This document shows positions 1-11,435 of a stretch of 64,000 nt of DNA, piece after piece (within the stretch, counting starts at the first letter, position 1; every line of letters begins with the position of its first letter). This stretch comes from Planococcus citri (Eukaryota; Arthropoda; Insecta; Hemiptera; Pseudococcidae). The stretch lies in NCBI RefSeq assembly GCF_950023065.1, contig NC_088678.1, positions 38,678,580 through 38,742,579 on the forward strand, read 5' to 3'. The position numbers and the translations under genes were made by a program. The notes under the pieces are model-generated. The model was not told where the DNA came from and searched no databases. It saw only the letters and a program-made list of their open reading frames with translations.

Positions 1-1730
1 CAGAACGAAAATCTCGCACTTCGGTGTGTATTTCGAATATGAGATTAGCTATTAACGAAATTCGTCGCTTACACCTAAAAGCTATTTAAATTAAGCCGTT
101 TCCCCTTCCGTCTTCCGTCATCCGATTCGTTTTTCTTTTATCAATTAAACAAACCTGCGCTATATACAACTACGCTGAATTCATCCGCCAGTATTGTGCA
201 CACCTTAGATTAATTTAGTAAATTTTGTCACTTTTTAAGCTGCTTTAATCCACGCATAGTATAATAGGTTAGTTTATTATTGCTCGCGACATGCTGTAGA
301 TGTATACTGAGTGAGACGGAGACGGCAAGCTTTTGGCTTCTCGTTGCGCATTCAAACACACACCTACCAAAAAGTATCCTACGTATGCTATACACAAGTT
401 TTAACGTCGCAGGAAGTTAACGTTTATAGTTTTATCATCGTGCAAATGTAGCCAAAGTAAGCATATGGGGTTGTACCTACGTTATTACATACACGGTAGG
501 TACCTATACTACTACGTAAAGGGAATAACAATTGAAAATTACTTTATGAATATTTCATATATCAAAAAACAACGTCGTGACAACGTGAAAATAGTCATTT
601 GTCATCGAACAAATTAGTAGCACTCTCGAAGATACGTCGAGGATAGGTACACCTAATTTTGGAGTAAAAAATTCACCGTTTACATTAGCTAACGTTGGAT
701 GTTTTATAATGTATGTACCTACTAGCTCGGTCTCTACTTCTAGTCATTCGTAAAATTCATCAATCTTTTTCATCGGTGTTTTCGCTAATTCGACGAATAA
801 CACGTTAAATTCATTATGCCGCTTGCTATATGGCTATGTACGAGTAAGTAGGTACATAAACTAAATGAAGAACGGCCTGGACGCGAATTTAAGAATACTA
901 TGCACCTACTGGGTGTTCCGTAGGACGTGTCGAATAATTCATCTGGTTTTCCAGCAACACAAATTACACCCGTGTAAATTGGTTTGCTGACTTGGAATAT
1001 GAAGGGGCAAAGTTACGGGGTATTTAAAACATGCCTACTGAATCCTCAAAGCTGCTTAACTCGTTGAATACTGCAGAATAGGTTTAATAATGAGATAGCA
1101 TCGTGGTTGCAGAAATTTAGAGGGAGTATAAAAAACATGCATTTTAATTTTAGTCCAACTTCAAAATTGAGGCAACAATTTATAAAACTTTAAATGCTCT
1201 ACAAAAGAGGTCATTTTTATATTCTGCCCATATAAGTGGGAAATTGAAAGGTCTTGGCCATGAAAATTTTAGTCAATTGTTAATAGGTCCTTCAATATAT
1301 GTAGAATCTGTAGGTATGAAAATACATATCTAAATTTGACCACATGAAGTTATAAAGCTGAAAGTTGGTTTGTATTCTATTCTTGATCTGTCAAGTCAAT
1401 TGATGGGGGGGGGGGTCTTAAGCCATTCTGAAGCTTCCAGCAGATTTTTGGGTTTTCTAGATTTGTTTTTAAAAATCAAAAATGAAATTTAACACTTACA
1501 AATTCGGATCAACTGTCCTTGCATGTCCGTAAAAATAGAGTATGGACTTTTCAGCTGGCCTCTATTTGATCAAATTAATCGGCGAAAAGATGCAGTAGTG
1601 TAAGATATGTTGGTGAAACCGCCTAATCGATTTCATCATATTTTTGTTGCAACCCCCCCCCCTAATACGCTTTTAGATTAATTTTGGGCATTTTTTGAGC
1701 AAATAAAGATTTATAATTTTCGTCTCCAGA
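1..1730. other. Non-coding stretch, no gene seen
   Basis: AT-rich sequence with many stops in all frames. It contains scattered TAGGTACC-type words and a run of G at about 1,406-1,415. Near 1,420-1,440 there is a short match to the inner part of the inverted-repeat element at 29 kb (CCATTCTGAAGCTTCCAGC), so a decayed copy of that family may lie here. No exon with credible splice sites was recognised. It could be the intron or 3' side of the minus-strand JHBP-like gene at 5.8 kb. Confidence 0.5.
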
Positions 1731-2376
1731 ATCAATTGAATGGATGAGAATAGAAATAAGGGACTATAACTAAGATTCGCCTTTTTAAGTTTTCAGGGAA
1801 CACAAAAAACTGATTTATTCGTATACCAAAGAGAAAATATTTTCATGCGACGGAGCGACGGCTGATGGAAAAAAATGTGACTTATACCCCTTTTTACGTA
1901 CGTATTCTCAATCACCAAAAATTGTTTTGTTTTCGCTCAGACTCGATTGGCACTTATACTCACATCACAGTGAATCACTTTACCAGTAATCCCGGTTGAA
2001 AATACTAAAACATCTCGGAAAAATTTTAAATTTTGTCAATCAGTTTTTCAAACTTTCAATTTTTTTTTTTTAAATTGTCTAATTATTTTTAGTACAAAAA
2101 TGCGTTTAAATGTCAAAAATGATTTGATATTTTTTCGTAATACAAAAAACTTTCCAAGAGAATCATCAAATTTTAATTTTTTTGAAAAAATTATATTTTT
2201 ACACTCAGCACGACGCTGATGCGATGTTGCCAAACACCACTGGTTGGCAACATCGCATCAGCGTTTCAGAAAATCTGACAACTCCAGTTGATCCGCCGTG
2301 CTAATACGTACAATTATGTACATGAATATCATTGAAAAAGTGGACTTGGTCCTTTTCTATTCTCACCGATTCAATA
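1731..2376. mobile_element. Inverted-repeat (MITE-like) element, family GAATGGATGAGAATAGAAA, copy 1
   Basis: The left end reads GAATGGATGAGAATAGAAA and the right end (2,349-2,376) carries its near reverse complement, TTTCTATTCTCACCGATTC. The body from about 1,787 to 1,985 is similar to 18,690-18,960, the second copy. Shared features include the GACGGAGCGACGG / GACGGAACCACGG block and the CAGACTCGATTG block. Relative to copy 2 this copy carries about 340 extra bases (roughly 1,985-2,325), which include a near-perfect hairpin. No transposase ORF is present, so it would be a non-autonomous DNA element. Family identity is not known to me. Confidence 0.6.
2213..2264. repeat. 21-bp perfect hairpin
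   Basis: The arms 2,213-2,233 and 2,244-2,264 are exact reverse complements (core GATGCGATGTTGCCAA / TTGGCAACATCGCATC) around a 10-nt loop. Just outside lie AGCACGACG on the left and CGCCGTGCT on the right at about 2,294-2,302, another complementary pair. The whole of about 2,205-2,303 may therefore be a small hairpin element inserted into the larger repeat. Confidence 0.8.
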
Positions 2377-5300
2377 CACTTTTCAAGAGGTGAAATCTAC
2401 CTGAACGATAAAAAAAAGCGTTTTAAAAAAATCGTTTGTCTTACAAGAGGTAACATAAAATTTCACTTCGTTATAGTTGTCGCGTTTGAAATCATAGTAA
2501 GTCAAATTATCCAGAATTTCTCTGTTTTTGATTTGTTTTAAAACTGAATTTCTAGCATTCTTCTTTTTACCCTGAAAAATTGAACGAAATTATTATAGGT
2601 ACGAAATGTAGGTATCAGGGTAGTTTCACTTCCCGAGTACGAATCCGTGATTCATGCGTGAAATTTTGGAATAGAAAATGGGGAAATTTCGCAGCTCATT
2701 TTTGAAAGTGAAATTCGATTCTATTGTGTGAGTAAGTAGGTTTATGCGTGTAAAATTTAAAAAAAATATCATGTTCAATGAGGTAGACTACCTCAAATCT
2801 ACGTTTTTTTCGCAATTATTAGCTCAATTTTTCGAAATCGCCATAAAGAGTCTTAGAAAGTCGAATTTGGAAATTATAATTTCAAAATTATTTGAAGCAC
2901 TGTAAGCTGTATTGAAACAATGAGGACTTGTGTCGACTTGGTCCCTTATTCCTTTGGATCTTTGAATTTTGATTTTGAATTTTTTTGACAATGGGAGGTA
3001 CGTACCTATCCCAAGAAACAGCATGTAAAAAACGCACTGTCTTACACGGGTGATAAGGCAAATTTTTCGGGTTTTGGTGAATTTTTGAAAATTTATCCAA
3101 GTGGGAAAAAATCAAAATTTTGTCATCATATCAACTTGGAAAGCTGATATTTGGTATGTCCCTTATTTTCGACTTTCAAATGGATTGGAAATGATTTCAA
3201 ACCGTTTCGAGCAGTTCTGGTGCCTTCAGTTCAGTATAGATTTTTGAACTTTGAAATTTTCGCAAAAGTTTATGTACTTGGAAAGCTGAAGGTTCACTTT
3301 CTATCCTGATATCAACATGGCAGTTTCAAGCTTTTCTGAATTGAAATTATGCGTAGAATAGTTTAGAATGTGAACTTTCGCTATCCAACTTCTTTGGGTA
3401 ACATTTTGATGAGTTGTTCAACTTTAAAAAAATCTGTTGAAGGATTCAGAACTGCTCAAAACGGTTAGAAATCATTTTCAATTTATTTAATGGGTTGATA
3501 CCGTTGATTGGATACTTGTCTTATTTCAGCTTTCTACTTTAATTTCGTAAAATTTTGATATTTTTTTCTAATTTTTATACAATATTGATTTTTAAGAATT
3601 CATTGAAAATTAAAAATAAAGAAACAATGAGTTTCGATGTTTTCGTTCGTTGTACCTTATCTATTTCTATAATACGGATATGTTTTTTTGTAGGTAGGTA
3701 TTACTAAAATGTGTCCTAAATTGAAAAAAGTGAGACCCTATTTCTGTTAATTTAAAACTAATGAAGTCCTGTTTTTTTTTCTTCAAAATCATTTTGAGGA
3801 CGAGTTCAGTGTGGTATCTAATTTATGAAACATCCTGTACAGTACATATTAAGTCAAGGTATCCGCTATCCATCCAGATACATACAGGGTACCACGTCGT
3901 AATTGAATTTATCGTACATACGAGTACAGGCGTAAACGTAGTGTTTTTACCTGTAAATGTGCATATGTGTGTGTGTGTGTGTAGTGTAGGTAAGGTATAT
4001 GTGTATAGACGCGAAATAGCATCAGAATTGTACAGATAGCGTGATTTATTTTCTGTTAATATTATACAGCGGAAAATTATGATTAATCGTAGTTGGTAAT
4101 TACAACGTTATCGTTTTAATCATATTGTCTGCAGAAGGGGAATACGAAAGCGTCATTCGTTCGGTTCCTTTATCATTATACGCGTAACGTACACTCGTTT
4201 ACCGTAAACATATTTGTAGGTTTGTACCGTTCCTTTTTGACGAAAAATTGTTGATGGTTGTTTATTCGCACGCGTATATTGTGTGACGATTATTGCCTTG
4301 TTTTAGTGGGATTTTTGTTATTCTGCGGGTACCTACTACGAACTAAAAATTGAATTAGGAGTAACCTTCGGTATACGTATATGGTGAATAAACTGATGCA
4401 TGCAAATTACGAGTACGATTTAAAAAAAATTAAAATCATGAGGTTATTTTCTTTTAAGACGAGGAAGTATTGAAAGATACGAGTGAAAAAAATGCTTCAA
4501 ACAAGGTACTCGAAAATAACAGCACCTATACCAATTTCGTATAGATATTAGGAAATCCAGAAGAAGGGCCGAGAAGAGGGTAGAAAAAATTATGGAAACG
4601 CGAAATCGCAAAAAGGGTACAATTACCTTTCCGAAGTAGTTTTCTTTTTCACTTTCATGTGTCTCCCATTAACACGCTTCGATAAAGATAAGGTAAAAAA
4701 GGCTAAATTCGTGGCTTTTATTTGCATTTACAACTTTGCTAATCTCGTAGTGGAAATTTGTTCGTTCCGATCGATTTTGCAAATCACATAATGGAAAATT
4801 TTACATGTCTAGGGTGAATTATAATGTGTCGTGTCTTATTTGCGGACTTTATCTACTTAAAAGGATACATCATACGTAGATGAGGTATGATTGTAAAAGA
4901 AAATTTATTCATACATCGTTGGCATCGTATTATTTGCAACTGAGTGATTGGATACAAAGAGACGAGGTTTGTATCTGCGAACCACGATGCTTTCCTAATA
5001 GATATGTAGATTCTGAATATTGCATTTTTACATTTACAAGTATATATAAATGAATTCGAGCGGTAATAAAAAATTGGTATTGAGAATTAAGAATCATTCA
5101 ATATTATATGGATGTGATTATGATAAGTTATGGTACTTTTTCATAAACAGCTGGAATACCTACGATCTGAGGATGACCGAGCTACAGTTTTGAAAATAAA
5201 ATATGGGTAAGGTAGGTAGACGTACCTTCATTGAAATAGATGTCCTTTAATTTGAAAAAAAAAAAAACTCAATCCAACGAGATACGATTAAGTATCTACT

Positions 5301-5780
5301 CGTATAATACATACATACGTTATATGACCATGTGTTTCGCGTAGTCGCGTAGATTATTGAAATGAATTAAATATGATTGTAATCTTATGGCGATTTCCTC
5401 GTTAGCTCGCGTGGTAATCACGTAAATTTACCATTTACTCGATAAGTAGTAGTTAAAGGGGATACCTACTACATTGAAGATACCAAGTATTCATATACGA
5501 GTACTATACCTTACCTACAACACATGCAAGGGCAAACACCCGTATTAATAACGAGATACTACACCATAGCGTAGCACAGCGCGAGTTTTTTTTCATTAAT
5601 TATTAACAAATGAATAGAGTTGATGAAATTTTTCACATCGGGGTAAATTCTCTGCGGTTTAAATTAAAAATTCAACGATGATGAAAATTGGATTTTTAGT
5701 TTTGTATTCGGTTGGGAAATGAGGTCGGTGTCTGAGTCGAGGGTTATAGCTTCGTATATACTTGCTCTTGTTGTACTTAC
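2377..5780. other. Non-coding stretch, no gene seen
   Basis: Contains A/T-rich sequence, a GT microsatellite at about 3,965-3,981 and several degenerate repeat-like blocks around 2,900-3,500. The open frame at 3,761-4,039 looks random because it runs through the GT repeat and poly-T. If the minus-strand exon at 5,781-5,873 is real, this is the sequence after its donor and would be intron. I searched it by eye for further JHBP-family exons (for example one starting with the usual IPEL-type motif) and recognised none. Confidence 0.4.
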
Positions 5781-5873
5781 CATCTATTATATGAGGTAGC
5801 AGAGCTTCTTCATTATCTAACATACATCTATGGAAATCTGGCGACTTCTTCGAACATTGCTTTAAATAGGAAG
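5781..5873 (-). CDS. Internal exon of a takeout / juvenile-hormone-binding-protein-like gene
   Basis: Members of this secreted family bind small hydrophobic ligands such as juvenile hormone. On the minus strand a TTTTTTTGCAG acceptor is followed by 93 nt open in one frame and a good donor, GATG|GTAAGTAC. The exon is phase 1 to phase 1. It encodes SYLKQCSKKSPDFHRC followed by MLDNEEALLPHIIDG. This fits the N-terminal JHBP/takeout pattern: aromatic-I/L-x-x-C-x9-C, then an E-x-L-x-P-x-I-x-x-G block. The two cysteines form the conserved disulfide in this family. Typical family members begin with a signal peptide just before this segment, encoded upstream (higher coordinates here). Neither that exon nor the following one could be found, so the gene is either spread over long introns, continues off the left edge, or is a fragment. 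The match comes from pattern memory. Confidence 0.6.
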
Positions 5874-5964
5874 CTGCAAAAAAAAACAGAGAAAAATACG
5901 TCAATTTTATTGAAAATATGTTCGTAATATTTTTCACATAAGTTTGCGTGTATTTGACGTTGAT

Positions 5965-5993
5965 TCTTTGCAAAAAAAAAAAAAAAAAAAAAA
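5965..5993. repeat. Poly-A tract
   Basis: A run of about 22 A residues lies just upstream (minus-strand sense) of the JHBP-like exon's acceptor region. It may be the tail of a decayed retroelement or simple slippage sequence. No element body could be recognised next to it. Confidence 0.5.
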
Positions 5994-6337
5994 CACGTTC
6001 ATTGAGGTCACTGCATTACGCTCGAGTTGTGGAAAAAGTACCTATATTCGCTAGAGTGAATCGATTTTCAAATTATTTGAAACTTGACGAAGCCTAACAA
6101 AAAATTTTTATGAATGGTCATTTCAGACATTTTGATCATAATTTGACTTTTCTTTCCTTCCAGATGCTAAAAATGTCAAAATTTCTACGAGAAAAGGAAA
6201 TTCAATCCAATTTACTGTTTTTTAGATTTTTATTGAAAAATTTAGGTGCTCCTTTTTAAAATAAAAATGTAAATAAGGATCTAACATTCTCTGTGCATCT
6301 TCAAAAAATAGATACCAAAAGGTTGATAAAAATCGAC

Positions 6338-8273
6338 CTATAGTCCAGGAAAATTAGATGAAAAAAAAGGGTCATTGGGAAAAATGGGGGAGAAAGCTGA
6401 ATTTTGGTATACTGGTCCATTTTTTTGTGCTGAACACGAATCCGATGAGTCCCCGGTCGTCCCTGGTGTGCGTTCTCCCCTATTGTGGATCTAAGCCCCC
6501 CAAAACCAGTTTTTTTGCAATTTTCTCCCCCGCATTGCATTTTAGCAAGAAATGGGTGGTCGGATAAGAATCTACGTCAAATTTCCGATCTAGTGATATA
6601 TCAACTTTCTTTCTACCCCCAAGGGGGGTGGAACCACAACCATTCAAAAAAGGGGGTTCCCCAAAAAATACATAAGGGCTGTAGGCGCCTAAGAGGGGTG
6701 AAATGGTCCCCAAAAGCGTTTAACATGAAAGGAGGGTACCATAGAGAAACCTCTGCGTAAAAAATTTCAGATCCACACCCCCTACCCTTTTTGCGGAGCC
6801 CCCCTTTTTGAAATTTCAGTAGCACTTTTCTCAGCCCCATTTCAACCGATTTTGAAAATTTTTCTGGAAGTTATGTATATCCTTGATAGGTATTCACACA
6901 AAAATTTTCAACCCCCTCCCCTCAAATTTACCCCTCAAAATGGTGTTTTTTTCATTTTTTTATGCCTATTAACAATCAAGATTGCGAGGTACAATTTTGT
7001 AAACACGTTTTTTGGATGTATTTTTGGCCCCCAAACATCATATACTAAATTGGAAATTTTTGCTTTGGTGCGCCGTGGTGAAAACTTGGAATAATGTATC
7101 GTAGGGGGGGTGGGGGGTGAAATGGGAATTTTGAAAAAAATAACTATCAATGAGTAGGGTATTTATATGAAAACGACACCAACATCATCAAAATAACTAT
7201 ATTTCGAAAATCGTGAAAATTGAGGGGGGCTGAGGGGCTCTGGAGAGGGGTAGGTGAGTGTAGCAGAAAATCTGAGGTCATATTCGTGCTCAGCGGTATC
7301 GAATCATATGAAAACGACACCAACATCATCAAAATAACTATATTTCGAAAATCGTGAAAATTGAGGGGGGCTGAGGGGCTCTGGAGAGGGGTAAGGTGAG
7401 TGTAGCAGAAAATCTGAGGTCATATTCGTGCTCAGCGGTATCGAATCATATGAAAACGATACCCTACTCATTGATAGTTATTTTTTTCAAAATTCCCATT
7501 TCACCCCCCACCCCCCCTACGATACATTATTCCAAGTTTTCACCACGGCGCACCAAAGCAAAAATTTCCAATTTAGTATATGATGTTTGGGGGCGAAAAA
7601 TACATCCAAAAAACGTGTTTACAAAATTGTACCTCGCAATCTTGATTGTTAATAGGCATAAAAAAATGAAAAAAACACCATTTTGAGGGGTAAATTTAAG
7701 GGGAGGGGGTTGAAAATTTTTGTGTGAATACCTATCAAGGATATACATAACTTCCAGAAAAATTTTCAAAATCGGTTGAAATGGGGCTGAGAAAAGTGCT
7801 ACTGAAATTTCAAAAAGGGGGGCTCCGCAAAAAGGGTAGGGGGTGTGGATCTGAAATTTTTTGCGCAGAGGTTTCTCTATGGTACCCTCCTTTCATGTTA
7901 AACGCTTTTGGGGACCATTTCACCCCTCTTAGGCGCCTACAGCCCTTATGTATTTTTTGGGGAACCCCCTTTTTTGAATGGTTGTGGTTCCACCCCCCTT
8001 GGGGGTAAAAAGAAAGTTGATATATCACTAGATCGGAAATTTGACGTAGATTCTTATCCGACCACCTATTTCTCGCTAAAATGCAATGCGGGGGAGAAAA
8101 TTGCAAAAAACTGGTTTTGGGGGGCTTAGATCCACAATAGGGGAGAACGCACACCAGGGACGACCGGGGACTCATCGGATTCGTGTTCAGCACAAAAAAA
8201 TGGACCAATATACAAAAATTCAGCTTTCTCCCCCATTTTTCCCAATGGAATGCTATTTTTCCTGGACTATACT
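6338..8273. mobile_element. 1.94-kb foldback element with arms of about 0.8 kb
   Basis: The left arm (about 6,338-7,162) and right arm (about 7,459-8,273) are nearly identical reverse complements over their full length. Each plus-strand open frame in the left arm reappears on the minus strand in the right arm. The outer ends read TATAGTCCAGGAAAA and TTTTCCTGGACTATA. The TA at each border could be a target-site duplication of a TA-targeting DNA transposon. The arms carry runs of C or G next to short open frames that do not resemble a transposase, so the element looks non-autonomous. The high similarity of the arms suggests recent origin or gene conversion. Confidence 0.85.
7165..7447. repeat. 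Tandem duplication (about 141 bp x 2) at the foldback centre
   Basis: Two nearly identical units start with ATATGAAAACGACACCAAC at 7,165 and 7,306. A third, truncated start lies at 7,448 (ATATGAAAACGA). The second unit has one extra base. Together they form most of the unpaired spacer between the two long arms. Confidence 0.9.
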
Positions 8274-10645
8274 ATTTCTATTCGTGATTTTTCCGAAATG
8301 ATTAAAATGAAAATTTCCCCGTAGAGGTTTTGTCTGAAGTAGAAGTGAGTTTCAAGTCTCAAAATTTTATCCAATGTTTTTGAGAACACTTCACTGCCAT
8401 CTTATGCCAAGCTCGACCACGAAACTTAGTAGAAATAAAGTTAAAAATCGACTCAATCTAGTATCGAGCTACCGAAGAGGGAAAGTGTTTCAAGTTCATG
8501 ACCGGTCAACGAAATCAGAAGTTGAGACGAATAGTTTTAAATTGGATTTCATTTCGTAACGAATTTTGCTCGGCAAGTTGTTTTTAGTTTCAAATGAACT
8601 TAGAATCAACGTTTTGTAGTTATGTAAACTGTGCACGTACTGCGTGCTCTTATGATCGGTGATATTTGGGCCCGATATGTGACCCATAGAGTAAATAACG
8701 CAGCGAATAAGTACATGGGCATCGGGTCTAATACATTTGTATGTAATTCAATTAACAGAATGAGATTCATTGCGTGATTCGACTGTTAAATAGCACCGAA
8801 GGATTCAGATTTTTCCAACGGAATGTTTCCTTTTCAAACTCGTGTGGTATAAAGAAGGGATTCGATATGTTTTACAGTTATAGTTTTGCTATGAATATCA
8901 TCGATGGTGTTAAATGGAAAGTTTTGTGTATAGAAATAAGTACGCGGTACGTGGTTTAATTGTACGAGCCGATAAAGGTTGAATGCATCGTAAAATACTC
9001 GTATAAAGATCGAGGTACTCGATTAGTTAGATTGAAAACTTATTTTTATAGAAATACATTTCTGTTTCAACATTTACCCTGTGTGATGAGGCATTCTTCT
9101 GGAAAAAGCTAGGTAGGTACTTTATTTGGCTATTGAAGAAATCCGGCGTACTTTCGATGAAATACTCTTTTTGGATTGAATAAAAACTAAAAAGGGAATC
9201 ATGGTGTAAATTAATCCATAGTAGATATATATTTGAAGATACCTACCTACTCGTACTTTTTTCTAACTGAATGAAAATATCTATATTTTTCATTAGAATA
9301 CTTGATTTGAAATTTTGTTGATCGGTTCAAAGTACTTATTCAACTAAATACTGGATTTCACCTTAGAATACGAGCACTTTTTCGCATTGACTGGAAAATT
9401 AGTTCACAACTCGATAAAAAGTGATCGTGAACACAAATTTAAAATTTCTTCACAACTCAAAAATGCGTAAGTTTTGTTTGGTAAAGTAGACCAGTGAACT
9501 TTTGTAATCAAACTCTGACTGAACGAAAATTAGGTTCACCAACAAAGCATGTCACTAAAAGACCTCTGAACTAAATTTTTAGCTGCCGAAGATTATTTTT
9601 TGGAATTTGATCGAAGCTAACTCATTTGGTATTTATGAAGTGAATTTCTCGAATCTATTGCCACCAATTTTGAGTCGATCTAGAGCTTCCAGCGAAAGGT
9701 GACTTTTCTCCAGCAACTTCAAATCGCTTCAGAATGTGTTGTAATCAACTTCGACAGCTAAGATTCAATTCTATCACAAGTTCGACGTTTTGAATTTACT
9801 GCGGTTGGTGAATCTGGAATACGACTTGATGAGTTGAATAAACCGTTTTTCAGATTTTTATCCCTATATTATTTAGTCTTTTTGCAAAAAATTAAATGAT
9901 ACCATTTGGCTACTTCGGCTGTTTTCAAAAGTTCTCCAAAAATTGAAAAATCGACTGCAGCGACTCAGAACGTGATTTTGAGGTCTGGGAAGTCATTTTC
10001 TCTCAGTGAACCAAATGCATGCTCAGTCTGAGTGGACGGACAGTAAAAGTTCTCCTCGTTGGAAAAAATCAAAACTCGTTCAAATTGAGGTAGAAAATTG
10101 GGCATATCGGTTTTTGATTTCTAAAAACGATTGATAATAATTTTTATTCATTCTGGGCCCCCATGAAAATTTTTATAAGATATTCAGCTTTCAAAAAATT
10201 CCATAAAAAGAGCCTAAATAAAATTCACAATGTATGTATAAACTCAGATAAACCTTTTTAATGACTCCTTCGATCGACTTCAAAACAAATATCTGACTGT
10301 TTCTGCCAGCTCAAATGTTATTTTTAGAAATTTAAGAGATCAAAATAGGTTCCTTGACCAATTTCTGCTTTTTATGTGCTAGAACAGACGTGATAGACAA
10401 ATTTTCTATTTTTTTTTTCTTCTTAAAATATCCATTTTTGGCTAGGTAAAACTATTTTGAAAAAACATCATTTTAGCCAGTTTAATTCATTTTTGTCCCA
10501 CTGATTTGTATTATTCCAGAAAATTTCATGAATTTTTCGTACATCATAATTGGGAGATCAATTTTCTTTCTCCACTTTCCACTCCTCTCATTGTATTTAT
10601 TGTATTTCGATTAAAGATTTCAGCTCTCAACAGTGCTTTCTGAAG
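8274..10645. other. Non-coding stretch, no gene seen
   Basis: No supported exon. The sequence around 9,400-10,200 contains degenerate phrases (for example GAGCTTCCAGCG) also seen in other repeat-like parts of the window, so much of it is probably decayed transposon sequence. Confidence 0.4.
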
Positions 10646-11435
10646 GAGGGGTCATTCCATGTCAACTCAACCAACGTTTTTGAGTCATGTCTTTCGATTT
10701 CGCTCAAATTTTTTTTACAATATATACCCATCCAGTAAGTAAGAACCCCGCAATTAGTTTGGTCCCAGCCCCTTCAGGGGGCGGGTAGGTGGCTTCCATT
10801 ATTATCACATTGTCTCGAGGTACTCAACTTCAGCAGCCCATTCCTCCAAAACTATGATACTTTGATCAAAACTGATTTCACAGTTTGAAAGGGCATTGCA
10901 TTTGGAAATTTTTAAGCATTTTGAAATTTTCAAAAGTTGCAAGTTGAACTTTCAAATTGAAAGTTCAAATTTCAAAATGGCGCTGTAAGTGGGAGCTACC
11001 ATTTAAAATTTTGAAAAAATTTCCATAAATGAACCTTTTGATGCTTTTTCGAAATATTCAAGTTTCGAGATGGGATCTCTTAATGGAAGAGGAGCACCCC
11101 CACCCCCAATTTTGGGTGAAACTTTCGAAAGAAAATCTGGGGCATGTGATATTAGTATTTATCGAATTCTATGTTTTTGGTGACGCTGAACACGAATATG
11201 ACGTCAGATTTTTGATTGGACCCCATCCATGGCCCCCAGCATCTTCCCAAAGGGGATGAAAGTTCAAAAAAGTGTTTATGAAAGCCCCCCACCCCCTGAG
11301 GGGGCTGGGACCAAACTAATTGCGGGGTTCTTACTTACTGGATGGGTATATATTGTAAAAAGAATTTGAGCGAAATCGAAAGACATGACTTTCAAAGTCG
11401 TCTTTTTTTGGTTGAGTTGACATGGAATGATCCCG
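10646..11435. mobile_element. Inverted-repeat element, family GGGTCATTCC, copy 1
   Basis: The left arm (about 10,646-10,790) and right arm (about 11,285-11,435) are reverse complements for roughly 140 bp. The outer end on both sides reads TCATTCCATGTCAACTCAACC (left) or its complement (right). Inside, both arms share AACCCCGCAATTAGTTTGG. Length is about 790 bp with no transposase, so this is a MITE-like element. The outer motif is shared with the larger inverted repeat at 52.3-53.6 kb. Confidence 0.8.

Noticed and set aside
3761..4039. 92-codon plus-strand frame
   Set aside because: Runs through poly-T and a GT microsatellite; low complexity and no similarity.
6301..8301. Many overlapping open frames on both strands, some over 100 codons
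   Set aside because: They are mirrored exactly by the inverted arms of the foldback element, lack ATG and splice context in most cases, and resemble no known protein.
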